This document shows, piece by piece, positions 1 through 9,797 of a DNA stretch of 64,000 nucleotides. The notes beneath the pieces are model-generated. The model saw nothing but the letters and a program-made list of their open reading frames with translations, ran no database searches and had not been told where the DNA came from. The stretch is from Xiphydria camelus (lineage: Eukaryota; Arthropoda; Insecta; Hymenoptera; Xiphydriidae). The stretch is taken from contig OY783193.1 of NCBI GenBank assembly GCA_963678675.1, forward strand, positions 32,393,082 through 32,457,081. The letters run 5' to 3'. Position 1 is the stretch's first letter. Every line of letters begins with the position of its first letter. A program made the translations under genes and the position numbers.

Positions 1-1075
1 GTGGCATTGTACCGCAGAGTTCTAGAGATTTTTAATTCCGGCATATTGGAGGTAAAAAAATGCATGTATACTGTCAGTACAGGAAGACGGTATATTATCG
101 GAATGCTGTACAGCTGTACTACCATAATAATATGCTTTCCCGGATAGAAAAATGTACCACAAGATTAGTGCAGTGCCCCCAATATATCGCTAAAGTTGAT
201 ACAGACCTTGTCGAAGCATGTCATGTTGGTAGAACCTGATATTCCTACCGTGGCATTGTACCGCAATTCTAGAGAATTCTTTTCTATTTGGGTTGATTGT
301 TCACAGTAAATAAAAATCAAATTTATTGATTAATATATCGCTTCGTCCCGTTCTCGCATGACGCTGAAAATAAAAAATAGAATAACCACAAAGATATTTG
401 TCCTTCATACGTGATCAAAATGAGGTTAAGGCGGTCAGTTAGGAAGTAACTTATCTGATGGCACTTCTTCTGAGATACTGATGTCTCCTCTCCTGCTCTT
501 TATGCACAAGCAACGAGAGAAAAATGGCACTGCTTCCCTTCACTATCTTGATTATTCGAAAAAAAATCCAAACGATTATCAAGCTATCTGTCAGAGCGTC
601 TTTCACATTCACCACTATTGAGATGACCGACGTTTTTCGGACTGAAACTATCGTCTATTTGGACGGACGTCTATTTGGTTCGTGTCTGGGCTGTCGGTAT
701 TGTCACCGAATTTTAGGGAACCATCTTGGATCCGATAGCGCCAACCGATATGCAATGTGCTACGCTGGCGTATATAGAGGGGAACAGTCTGTATACTTGG
801 TCGGTACTAACTCCGCCCCTTAGTACGTATGTAGTACACATCCGTAAAAGGTGGTGTGGGAAAAGTCGCAACGAAGTAACTTTCTCGAGACTTTTTCGTC
901 TGCTCAGCTCAAGCAGAGACGCTCTTTTCACCGGGTATAGGGACCGTGCATGACGATTGCTACGCCACCAGATGGCAATAATTAGAATTTTTGGGAGAAA
1001 ATGTGCTGCCTGCACATGCGCGTAGTACGCTACTCTAGGCTGGTCAAATCCGAAGTACTTAGTACGTAGTCTAGT
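1..1075. other. No gene recognised; repeat-rich
   Basis: I see no credible gene here. A short direct repeat (GTGGCATTGTACCGCA plus a TTCTAGAGA-like continuation) occurs at position 1 and again near 250. The stretch from about 780 to 1110 is rich in AGTACGTA-type words in both orientations, which suggests a small decayed foldback. Short open frames in this stretch have no recognisable protein features. Confidence 0.5.
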
Positions 1076-1140
1076 ATCTAGTACATAATACGTACTAGAT
1101 GAATTGGAACACAGCCTTAGCGAGTCCGTGAATAAATGTA

Positions 1141-3350
1141 CAGTAGTACCTCGGTTTGCGAGCATAATTCGTTCCGCGGAAGAACTCGTAATCCAAAGCA
1201 CTCGTATATCAAAGCGAATTTCACCATAAGAAATAATGGAAAATGGGATAATTCGTTCCAAAAATATTTATTCATATAAAAGTGATAAAAATTAACATAC
1301 ATTCTAAGTCAAAATGAAAGCTAACAGAGAAGAGAGAAGCACATAGTAACGTTATCACGTTTGGACGGATTTCACTGTCACTAATGAAAGCACTCCGGTT
1401 TGTATTTTAAGTGGAATCTTTTTCATTTTGTGGGAGTTTAACAAGGAATCTATCCAATGACGCTTGTTTTTGCCTCCTTTTAAGAATTTGACGGAAATGT
1501 AACATTACGTTGTCGTTAAACAAATGAATTGCTCGTATTGCTGCAGCCTTATTTGGGTGATGTTTTTCAACAACATTTTGCACTGTGTCCCACATTTTAC
1601 ACATCTCCCTAATAGTATTTGAACTGAGAGATTCCTCTGCATTATTATCCTCCTCATCACCAGATGAAATACCTGCCATAACCTCTTGCTGTTGCTCCCG
1701 ATGCAGATCTATCAATTCGTCGGTGGTAAGTTCTTGTTCATGTTCCTTTACCAGTTCTTGAATGTCGTCTTCATTCACCTCCAGTCCCATAGTTTTCCCC
1801 AAAGATACAATTTCAGCGACAACTGGTAACTCTTGTACATGAGCAAAATCTTGTTCAAGGACGCAGTTAGGCCATAGCTTCTTCCAAGCAGAATTAAGGG
1901 TTCTCTTACAATTAGTAACCCCATCCCAGGCTTTGTCGATAATGTTAAGGCAATTCACAATATGGAAATGATTTTTCCAAAACTCTCGCAGTGTAAGGTT
2001 TGTTCCTTCGGTCACTTCGAAACACCGCTGAAATAGTGCTTTTGTGTAAAGTTTTTTAAAGTTGGAAATAACCTGTTGATCCATAGGCTGGAGAAGTGGA
2101 GTGGTATTAGGAGGTAAGAATTTGATCTTGATGAACTCGAATTCCTCCAATAAATCGCCTTCCAGGCCTGGAGGATGAGCTGGATCATTATCCATTAATA
2201 GTAAGACTTTGAGTGGCAGATTGTTTTCTAGCAGATATTTTTTCACTGAAGGCCCGAAAACTTCATTGATCCACTCAACGAACAAGATACGAGTGACCCA
2301 AGCCTTGCTGTTGGATCTCCACATAACGTTTAACTGGTTTTTCTGCACCTTGCATTTCTTGAAGGCTCGTGGATTTTCAGAATGATAGACAAGCAGTGGT
2401 TTAACTTTGAAATCACCGCTAGCATTAGCACATAACAAGAGGGTAAGGCGGTCTTTCATAGGCTTGTGACCGGGCATTGTCTTTTCTTCTACTGTAATGT
2501 AGGTCCTTTTTGGCATTTTCTTCCAAAAAAGTCCCGTCTCATCGCAGTTAAAAACTTGCTGTGGCAAGTAACACTCAGAAACCATTAGCTTTTGAAACCC
2601 GTTAGCAAACGCTTCACTTGCCTTAAAGTCTGAACTAGCAGCTTCTCCGTGTCTCATAACACTATGGATACCACTTCTTTTCTTAAAATTATCGAACCAA
2701 CCCCTGCTCGCCTTGAAACCTTCTTCGTTTTCTGCCGAGGTACCTGGCAGTTTACTCACAAGTTCGGCATACAAGACCTTAGCCTTCTCGCAGATCAAAT
2801 TCTCCGTAACAGTGTCACCTGCCAGTTGCTTCTCATTTATCCACACAAGAACCAACTTTTCCACTTTAGCTACATCGAGCCCGGTTAATTCTTCTTTTTT
2901 CTTTAATATTGTGCATATCGTTGATGTAGATTTATTATACAATTTTGCAATGTTAGCTACTCGCACACCTTGATTGTGCTTCTCTATTATTTCCTTCTTA
3001 ATATCTACCGTAATCATCTGTTTTTTTAGCGCCTTCTTTCTCGACCTTCTTTCTTTTTTTCATTGGGTCCATTTTTCCACTAGTTACAACTTATAACTGA
3101 ACGTAAAATAAAAAAGTCTACGACTGCAGCGATGCTGTCTACGCAAGTGCGTTATGCCGACTGACAACCTCGCTCGCATAGCATCGGCTCATTTGTGAAT
3201 CACGTGCCATCTGGCTTTTGACGCGCACAGACGTGTTCGTACTCTCGGGAGCTCGTATTGCAAAACATTGCTCGCTTATCAAATCATAATATTTTGCTCG
3301 TCTTGCGGAACACTCGTAAACCAAGTTACTCGCAATCCGAGGTTTCACTG
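1141..3350 (-). mobile_element. Tigger (pogo/Tc1-mariner) DNA transposon, apparently complete
   Basis: The termini are an imperfect inverted repeat: CAGTAGTACCTCGG at 1141 and, in reverse complement, CAGTGAAACCTCGG ending at 3350. The similarity continues inward through GCGAG-rich sequence. TA dinucleotides flank both ends (1139-1140 and 3351-3352), as expected for the TA target duplication of this superfamily. The 2.2-kb length and a single long open frame fit a full-length Tigger. It appears to have landed in the RNase H part of the neighbouring non-LTR element, since a FTDS-like RNase H remnant is readable on the - strand just outside its left end. Confidence 0.9.
1407..3017 (-). CDS. Tigger-type DDE transposase, uninterrupted
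   Basis: This 536-residue protein has the full Tigger/Jerky-like layout. Residues 1-50 form an N-terminal helix-turn-helix of the CENP-B type, including ANIAKLYNKSTSTICTILKK. A second CENP-B-like DNA-binding segment follows at about 60-125. The DDE_1 catalytic core runs to about residue 400, and the tail is acidic. The catalytic aspartates are visible as FNCDETG (D159), LLMDNDPAH (D276) and LLQPMDQQ (D313), a DDD triad with the family's spacing. In most relatives the second motif reads DNAPAH; here it is DNDPAH, a possible point change. The family binds its terminal repeats and cuts and pastes the element in the nucleus. The start chosen is the first ATG, which matches the usual N-terminus. 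No stop or frameshift was seen, so the copy may be young. Confidence 0.92.
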   Translation of the reverse strand: MITVDIKKEIIEKHNQGVRVANIAKLYNKSTSTICTILKKKEELTGLDVAKVEKLVLVWINEKQLAGDTVTENLICEKAKVLYAELVSKLPGTSAENEEGFKASRGWFDNFKKRSGIHSVMRHGEAASSDFKASEAFANGFQKLMVSECYLPQQVFNCDETGLFWKKMPKRTYITVEEKTMPGHKPMKDRLTLLLCANASGDFKVKPLLVYHSENPRAFKKCKVQKNQLNVMWRSNSKAWVTRILFVEWINEVFGPSVKKYLLENNLPLKVLLLMDNDPAHPPGLEGDLLEEFEFIKIKFLPPNTTPLLQPMDQQVISNFKKLYTKALFQRCFEVTEGTNLTLREFWKNHFHIVNCLNIIDKAWDGVTNCKRTLNSAWKKLWPNCVLEQDFAHVQELPVVAEIVSLGKTMGLEVNEDDIQELVKEHEQELTTDELIDLHREQQQEVMAGISSGDEEDNNAEESLSSNTIREMCKMWDTVQNVVEKHHPNKAAAIRAIHLFNDNVMLHFRQILKRRQKQASLDRFLVKLPQNEKDST

Positions 3351-3429
3351 TATATGCGATTGGAATGTGGAGGTCAATGATTAGGAGAATGGAGTGTAGA
3401 ATAACCGCGGTTTCGGTAGTGAATATCTA

Positions 3430-3631
3430 GGCGTCAGAGGGAATTTTGAATTCTAAAAGAGATACAAGTTTCAGGGAATATATGGCGAAGCCCACTCCTG
3501 AATCTGTTTTCGAGCCATCGGTATAGAGGTGGGTGGCGAATGAATTTAGGGAGCTCAGATAAAGGAGAAAGTCTGCGTTCGAGGAAGGGGAGTTGGCTTC
3601 CGTAAATCTTTTTCCGGTGTCGAAGTCTATG
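3430..3631 (-). pseudogene. RNase H domain remnant of the non-LTR element
   Basis: On the - strand the frame reads THLYTDGSKTDSGVGFAIYS, the first catalytic segment of RNase H1 (D in YTDGSK). It is followed by SLLEFKIPSDA and an in-frame TAG. The sequence after the stop (IFTTETAVILHSI) still resembles the next RNase H helix, so the stop is a mutation rather than the natural end. The domain would remove RNA from the RNA-DNA hybrid during reverse transcription. It is separated from its RT domain by the foldback at 3634-6042. Confidence 0.8.
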
Positions 3632-4164
3632 TAGCCCGGTCAAGTTAGCCTAAAAAATAGGGGTACCCTTGCATAAATTCCCAAGAAGCTAAAAATTTAC
3701 ATGAACGTTAGGGATACCATTATAATGAAATTGTGAAAAGTCCTCATCGATCCCGTGTGTACAAAAAATTTTATGCAAGGTCAAAGTTCGCAAAAATGGA
3801 TTTTTTGGATTTATTAGCGAAACGGTTAGTTCTATGATAAAAATAGTTCAGACAAAAATTGTAGATCATGCAATTCTCTACTAAAATTGTCCTTACACTT
3901 TTTTCCTGAGATTCACCATTTCTGAGAAAAAGCCATTCTAAAGTTGTATTCTCCATAATATGCATGACTACGCTGCCTATGTATTATACATCATTGGATG
4001 TATAATATAAGTAAAACTATTGGGTTGGTGCATAATAATTGCGGATTTTTTGGCGGCTTTTTATTTAAAAATTGGCATTTTGTTTATTTTTTTTTCATTA
4101 AAATAATCTTCTCTATTTAGTTAATAAAATGCCTGTCCAAAATCATGTCCATATTCGTCATACC

Positions 4165-4721
4165 GTGAGTGCACCGGTATCCGACCATATAATATGGGTA
4201 TCTGTCCACTGAAGGTCGGTTATGGAAATATTTAATATTTAACATTTTTAAATGTTTAAAATGTATTAATTTGTTTCAATGCGTGGTGCTAACATCATGC
4301 TTTGAATGTATTTCGTTGGAAGAGTAGGTTAGGATTGGAAATCAGTAGTTCAGATGGATACGACAAAATGTAAGTAACAAACGTATTAAAATATGTTTAA
4401 ATCGATGAATAATATATGATAATATAAATTAAAATTATTGGAAGTGCTGAAAAAGACATTTTATTATTGTAAAATTACGTTATTCGGTACCGGTGCAGAG
4501 CGAAAACAGACGATCGAATACTGACCCTTTTTACCCTTCACTTTAAAATTTCATTATTTAATTATTATGAATCCCTTTTCAAATTTTCAAATTTTTTTAT
4601 TGATGAAAAAGAGTCCATCATTGTATTATATTTACTCTTCTTTCTATATTTGGCCATGGTAATTAAATATTACATTTCCCGCTAAAAAAAATCTTACATG
4701 GACGGATACCGGTGCTCTCAC
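4165..4721. mobile_element. Foldback MITE (TIR GTGAGTGCACCGGTATCCG) nested in the mariner
   Basis: The termini GTGAGTGCACCGGTATCCG (4165) and CGGATACCGGTGCTCTCAC (ending 4721) are inverted. The other mariner arm lacks this 557-bp block: there the sequence reads straight through CGTCATATTATGCTC. That gives a built-in empty-site comparison. The exact target duplication is unclear from the sequence. No coding potential is evident. Confidence 0.82.
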
Positions 4722-4725
4722 ATTA

Positions 4726-4935
4726 TGCTCTACTACTTCGAGAAAGAATGGAAGGCGGCACAGTCATTCCGCGATCTCAACGAACTTTTCGGCGAGGGAA
4801 CAATCAGCAAAAGCCACATTAAAAGATAGTTCAAAAAGTTCAAATCGGGCGATACAAACCTTACAGATGACGAAGGAAGAGGTCAACCATCTGATTTCGA
4901 CGACCAGGCACTTTTGGCAGCCGTAGAAGAAGACG
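4726..4935 (+). pseudogene. Mariner transposase N-terminal fragment, left arm
   Basis: The + strand encodes MLYYFEKEWKAAQSFRDLN and then a helix-turn-helix segment. It has an in-frame stop after SKSHIKR and ends at the palindrome junction after LLAAVEEDD. It is the mirror copy of the fragment at 4936-5374 and has diverged from it. It is non-functional. Confidence 0.8.
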
Positions 4936-5374
4936 ACGTTTTTGAAAAGAAGCCACGATTCATCTCCAGTAACTAGATTCTTCAGGAAGGGTGCTTGTTC
5001 GTTTCACTGCAGCAAATCAGTGAAAATTCGTACACGTTCGGCTTTGTTGTGGTCGGAGAGTTCGTGGGGAACCCATACAGCCAATTTCCATACTTTTCCG
5101 AGCTTTTTGAGATGACGAACAATGGTCGAATGGTGCACATCAAAGTCGTCGGCCAGCATTCGTATTGTCAAGCTTTCGTCTTCTTCCACGGCTGCCAAAA
5201 GTGCCTGGTCGTTGAAATTAGATGGTCGACCTCTTCCTTGATTTGTATCGCCCGATTTGAACTTTTTGAACCATCTTTCAACTTGGCTTTTGCTGATTGT
5301 TTCCTCGCCGAAAAGTTCGTTGAGATCGCGAAATGACTGTGCCGCCTTCCATCTTTCTCGAAGTGGTAGAGCAT
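4936..5374 (-). pseudogene. Mariner transposase N-terminal and first catalytic segment, right arm
   Basis: On the - strand the fragment starts MLYHFEK and runs through the paired HTH DNA-binding region (SLTIRMLADDFDVHHSTIVRH). It continues to LVTGDESWLLFKN, the first catalytic aspartate segment of mariner (TGDE). A frameshift lies near the start (around 5177-5350, where two frames are needed) and a stop follows FTDLLQ. The second and third catalytic residues are absent because the frame ends at the palindrome junction near 4935. It belongs to the irritans/mori-like mariners by wording, which is inference. Confidence 0.82.
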
Positions 5375-6166
5375 AATATGACGAATATGGACATGATTTT
5401 CGACACGAATTTGATTAATTAAATAGAGAAGATTATTTTAATGAAAAAAAAAACAAAACGCCAATTTTTAAAGAAAAAGAAGCTGCCAAAAAAGCCGCAA
5501 TAATTATGCACCAACCCAATATTAGTCTGTGTGACTAATATATTAATATTGAATGATAATTCTAAAGGCGCGTTCTCACTGAGTCGACATTGTCGATAGA
5601 CTCTGTCGACTCAGTGAGGACGCGCCTTTAGAATTACATATCATTCAATATTAATTAGTCACGCAGATTAATAGTTTTACTTATATTATACGTCCAATGA
5701 TGTACATAGGCAGCGTAGTCACGCATGTTATGGAGAATACAACTTTAGAATGGCTTTTTCTCAGAAATGGTGAATCTTAGGAAAAAAGTGTAAGGACCAT
5801 TTTTGTAGAGAATTGCATGATCTACAATTTTTGTCTGACCTATTTTTATCATAAAACTAACCGTTTCACTAATAAATCCAAAAAACCCATTTTTGCGAAC
5901 TATGACCTTGCATAAAATTTTTTGCACACACGGGATCGATGAGGACTTTTCACAATTTCATTATAATGGTATCCCTAACGTTCATGTAAATTTTTAGCTA
6001 CTTGGGAATTTATGCAAGGGTGAATCTTTATTTTGACCGGGCTAATGAGGTCTGTGGGTGGTGCGATGGGGATGTATGAGTAAACAAGCGGCTTGGGGTG
6101 AGAGTCGATATGATTTTGAAGGTGGGAGGTTTTGGTAAATATCCTGTATAGAATGAAGCTTCTTAA

Positions 6167-6933
6167 GGGGGGAATCAACCCGTAAAATTTTTTTTTTCGA
6201 TTTTTCGTTTTTCAGCTCAAAAAATAGAGAATTTTTTCCTCTTTAAAACGATGTATTATTTTTTACGATACGAGCACCCGTTCGTTCACAGCATCGTTTT
6301 TTCTGAACCGATGTCGTAACGCCCAAGTGCGATATTTGGAACACGAAATTGTTTGAACTGTCTTCTAAGTCGATTTTCTCCACTTCCTGTTATTTGACCT
6401 TGCGCGACACTTTTTTCAAAAAGTACTGGATGGATTTACTTCATTTTTTTTGTAAAATGCTCATAAAAGCTTGGTCTTTAATAATAGGAAGCGGTTTGTA
6501 AATATTCCAATACATTTAAAAATTATAGTGCTTTAAACTTGAAATTTTGTAGTAAAAACAAATGTCTAACTTTGAAAATTTGTAACTTTGTCACCAATCA
6601 TTTTAATTTGATTCTAGTTGGTATTATTCTTGTTTATAACATACTAAATAAGATGTGCAAAGTCTAAACTCTGTATCTTTTAAAGAGTTTTAAAAATATC
6701 TGTCGCGCAGCACACAGGAAGAATTTTTGTATGTAATTTTAAGGTTATGTTTACATACCAGCTATGTACATATGTACTAATATTTTGCTCTTCACAATAC
6801 ATTATTTTTAATTGGAAAATTATGCTCTTTTTAATGGTGAAAACCGTTTTAAAATCGGCCCAACTAATCAAAAGATATAAAGCTCCAAAGAGAGAAAAGT
6901 CAATTTTAAGGTATTCAAGGGTTGATTCCCCCC
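6167..6933. mobile_element. Non-autonomous TTAA element (TIR GGGGGGAATCAACCC)
   Basis: The left end TTAA (6163-6166) is followed by GGGGGGAATCAACCC, and the right end GGGTTGATTCCCCCC is followed by TTAA (6934-6937). A four-base TTAA duplication is typical of piggyBac or Kolobok superfamilies. Excision of the block with one TTAA restores the LINE reading frame. The interior is AT-rich with no recognisable transposase. Confidence 0.88.
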
Positions 6934-6937
6934 TTAA

Positions 6938-7771
6938 GATGGGACTCGGGGGGTTATGCTTTCTGGTATGAATGTGCAGATAGCTTAAATTGTTAACAAT
7001 AGGGTGATTTTCCGTCGGGTAAGTTTTGAGTAGGAATTTGTATGTACAGTTGATGAGCCGGATGTAGAGAGGAGGGGTGTTGCTTTCGGCATGCATGACA
7101 TTAATGGGGGTTGAGCATCTATAGCCCAAGGCTAGTCGGATAGCTTGGTTTTGAATTTTCTGAAGTCTACTTTTTATAGAGAAGTCATCCAGATTGAAGC
7201 AGAAGGAACCATATTCAATTGAGCTGCGAAATAGGGATTTGAACAGAATAAGCAAGGTACGTGGATCGGCACCCCACCAGGTGGAGCGGAGCGCCCTGAT
7301 TATACTTAGAACTTTCCTGTTTCTATTAATAAGGTGATCCAGATGAGGTTTCCACTTTAGTTTCGTATCTAGGTGTAGGGCGAGGAAATTAGCGGAATTG
7401 GAGGGGAATATAGGAGAATCGCTTAGGAGGATGTTGGAATCCGGAGGGATGTGACGATTAGGGAATATGACCATGGAAGTTTTAGTGAGTGAGAGTTGTA
7501 GTTTTTTATTGGCTAGGAATTTCGTGATATTATTTACTGAAGTTTGGATAGAGGTCGAGGCTTCTGCGAGGTTTTTTGAGCGGGAAAATATAGCAATGTC
7601 ATCCGCGAATTGTATGATGGAGCACCTTTCGTCAATCGTCCGTTCGATGTCTTTGACATACAGATTATAGAGAATTGGGCTTAAAATGGAGCCTTGAGGT
7701 AGGCGACACTTTTCATTCTTACGCGGCGCACATAAATGACTCGAGCACCGTTCAAACACTACCGAAGTCAA
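6938..7771 (-). pseudogene. Reverse transcriptase of the non-LTR element, 5'-truncated
   Basis: The frame carries the canonical RT motifs RLPQGSILSPILYNLYV and IQFADDIAIFSRS, where FADD is the polymerase active site. The thumb-like region LDTKLKWKPHLDHLINRN and KSRLQKIQNQAIRLALGY follow. It runs open for about 275 residues until the TTAA insertion, and all sequence before the PQGS motif is missing. The upstream boundary lies roughly 100 bp before an exon of the host gene. The enzyme would have copied element RNA at a nicked target; this copy cannot. Confidence 0.88.
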
Positions 7772-7875
7772 ATTTCAGGGAAATTCAGGTTTCGGCACCT
7801 GGCGGTTTGCCGTTGGACATACGGTATATCTTTGCTCCATATTTATTTTATTAATTATTAAAAACTGCATAACAG

Positions 7876-8110
7876 GAGTGCAACTATAAAATAATAGACC
7901 GTCAAGTGGATTTCACATTGCAAAAGAAGTTTAATGGCTGGTGGCCTCGTCTCATTAGTCAACCACAAAAACCACCATGGCTCAGAATTGATTTTGACAA
8001 ATGGAAAAGCGAGGACATGAAAGATAACGAAGACGAGAAACGCGACGTCCGTCAGGATTACCCGGATATATATGACAAATTGCATAAGGAAGAATGTGGC
8101 TATAGAAAAG
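7876..8110 (+). CDS. HACD3: HACD3-like 3-hydroxyacyl-CoA dehydratase, exon encoding end of CS domain
   Basis: This internal exon encodes 78 codons plus one base. It begins ECNYKIIDRQVDFTLQKK and continues with NGWWPRL, the tryptophan-rich C-terminal strand of the CS (p23-like) domain. The linker WLRIDFDKWKSEDMKDNEDE and DVRQDYPDIYDKLHKEE is characteristic of insect HACD3 proteins. The acceptor is AACAG before 7876 and the donor is AAAAG|GTTAGC at 8110/8111, leaving phase 1. It joins in frame to the next exon at 11268 (GYRK-ED). The exon or exons coding the first part of the CS domain are not visible in the window. The exact acceptor is the least certain point. There is no ATG at the natural start here, so this is not a first exon. 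Confidence 0.88.
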
Positions 8111-8139
8111 GTTAGCATTTAAACAGAGATAGTGAGTGT

Positions 8140-8286
8140 ATTCCGATGATACTCCGCTACTCCAGCGCTAGGGTAGCAGTTGAACATGATTTGTGAATTC
8201 AGCTGGAACGGCTGCTTATCCTAGCCGAATTTATGAATCATGTTCAATTGCTACAGCAGCGCTAGGGTAGTGGAGTATCGTTGGAA
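8140..8286. repeat. Small foldback in intron A
   Basis: The words CGATGATACTCCGCTACTC, CAGCGCTAGGGTAGCAGTTG and AACATGATT on the left reappear inverted on the right, so the 147-bp block can form one long imperfect hairpin. It contains no open frame of note and looks like a MITE in the intron just after the CS-domain exon. Confidence 0.75.
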
Positions 8287-8888
8287 AACACCCAATGCTT
8301 TGCAATGATGGCAAAATTAGCAATAGATGTGGTTTGGTTATATAGAGACAGTCGTAGCGTGGGGTACTCAGGGAATGTATGAGTGCGAGTGAGAACACAT
8401 GGTAATTAGTCCAGTCAATGGGGGGTTTTACCTTACATTAAATCGGGGAGTTTTGAAATTTGGCATGTTTGTTCAGTTTTACGTCCTGAACAACATACTA
8501 AGTTTGCGACATTGTACTGTTGTGGGAAACGCCGCCATTTTAACAAAATGGCGGCGAAAATAAATTTTTTGGTATTATCTCCTTTTTGGTTGCTTCCATC
8601 CAAAAAGTACTTATTACAAAAATTGTAGAGGACTCAGTTCTCTGTAAGTTTCGTCTGAAACATTTTTTTATTAAACAAATGGTTTCTGAACTATATTATA
8701 TCAAAGTGGGGCATATTTCTTAAAATCGCAAAAACGCGCCCTTTTCACAGGAAATTGTACTTATTATTTACGAATTATCTACTAGTAATCAATTATACTC
8801 GTTTCCACACCACCATGAGGTAGAGTAAACGGCGCGTTTTTTTTTTATTGTGGTTTCCCCACAGTAGGCCTACTCCACAAGTGTCTTT

Positions 8889-9555
8889 TTAAACTATTCT
8901 TGATCGTTTGGATGCTCTGGAAGGACCAGGTTGATCAATGTCAATTTCTGGGATTGGTTGAGTGCCATCGTCCTCTTCGATATCCTCCTCTTCGGCAGCC
9001 TCTTCGGTATCCTCCTCTTCCTCACCTCCGATTTGTAAGGGCGGGAGGAATGACCGAGGTCTTACTGCAGAGATTACAGCAAGCGATAAAGCACAATACA
9101 CTTATTTTCCCATTTCCTTACGGGTCCGATATATTTTTTAGAATAACGTTTTGAAAGAAAATACGCAATGTTTCCGGGATAACAGTTTCAGCTTCGTGGA
9201 AAAAATGATCAGAAGGTGGGTATTGAGATGTTTCGTATACTTGCGAGCGAATGTCCTCCAGGACAATCGTTGCTGCAGCACGAACAATCCGTAGTCGCTT
9301 TTCCTTTGAATCAGACTTCCTGTCCTGGTACCAGGCGTCGGTTATTACTTTATAGCCCGTGTTTCGGAAACAGACAACCGGTGCTTTATTTGCTGATACG
9401 GCAATAATAATGTCATCGCCGTACTTTTGCAATAATTTCGCTTTTACGGTTCTTATGTTCGGGCGGTAATCTCCTTTGATTTCATTAATTAAATCATCCA
9501 CAGAGAACTGACATTCCTCCGAGTTCTCTTCAAGGTATGAATAAATCTGCTCCAT
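8889..9555 (-). pseudogene. Left-arm copy of the unknown TE-type protein
   Basis: This is the mirror image of the right-arm protein described at 9798-10609: the same MEQIYSYLEEN.. and SDHFFHEAETVIPETLRIFF segments and the same acidic tail. They lie in two frames separated by a stop near 9118 and a one-base shift. A tandem copy of its N-terminal part lies at about 9530-9779. It differs from the right arm at only a few positions. Confidence 0.7.
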
Positions 9556-9797
9556 TGCCTCTTCGACGTTTGTGGCAGATGGACGGCCTTTTTTTCCCCC
9601 ACTTGTCGGACAAGTGTCGGACGGTTCTTATGTTCGGGCGGTAATCTCCTTTGATTTCATTAATTAAATCATCCACAGAGAACTGACATTCCTCCGAGTT
9701 CTCTTCAAGGTATGAATAAATCTGCTCCATTGCCTCTTCGACGTTTGTGGCAGATGGACGGCCTCTTTTTCCTCCACTTGTCGGATAAGTGTCGGAT

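Larger units (their letters stand above)
4020..5519. mobile_element. Palindromised mariner: two 5' halves head to head
   Basis: Both ends carry the same mariner TIR (TTGGGTTGGTGCATAATAAT and its reverse complement), flanked by TA (4018-4019, 5520-5521). A normal mariner would have one 5' and one 3' half. Here the + strand from the left end and the - strand from the right end both encode the transposase N-terminus (MLY-FEK.. at about 4726 on + and at 5374 on -). The two meet near 4935. The right arm extends further, to the TGDESWLLFKN segment. The element is therefore an inverted duplication of its own 5' part with unequal arms. A second foldback (4165-4721) sits in the left arm. Confidence 0.88.
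3634..6042. mobile_element. Large foldback element (TIR GCCCGGTCAA, TA target) hosting a mariner
   Basis: The left end (TA at 3632-3633, then GCCCGGTCAA) and right end (TTGACCGGGC, then TA at 6043-6044) are inverted. The inverted similarity continues for about 400 bp: the words near 3665-4018 reappear in reverse complement near 5640-6025. The fold centre is a short perfect hairpin at about 5577-5620 (CTCACTGAGTCGAC and its complement). A mariner interrupts the left arm at 4020-5519. No transposase of its own is visible, so it is a non-autonomous element. It interrupts the LINE between its RT and RNase H blocks. Confidence 0.85.
3365..7771 (-). mobile_element. 5'-truncated non-LTR retrotransposon (Jockey-like), broken by nested insertions
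   Basis: A single LINE open frame is readable on the - strand in three blocks: RT (7771 to 6938), a connecting block (6162 to about 6046) and RNase H (about 3630 to 3430). The gaps are a TTAA-flanked element (6167-6933) and a large foldback (3634-6042). Removing the TTAA element with one TTAA copy restores the frame exactly (..KHNPPSPIL then RSFILYRIF..). A Tigger element sits at the 3' side of the RNase H block. The 5' end is lost just before the RT catalytic region, as is typical of LINE copies. Family assignment to the Jockey group is inference from RT and RNase H wording. Confidence 0.82.

Noticed and set aside
713..1261. 182-residue - strand frame
   Set aside because: It spans the Tigger boundary and two different repeats; only a short FTDS-like RNase H remnant makes sense within it.
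3139..3348. 69-residue - strand frame at the right end of Tigger
   Set aside because: Lies in the non-coding terminal region of the element.
8858..8886. Splice-like or promoter-like signals at the palindrome arms
   Set aside because: The same words occur in mirror image on the other arm, so they are part of the repeat and give no directional evidence.
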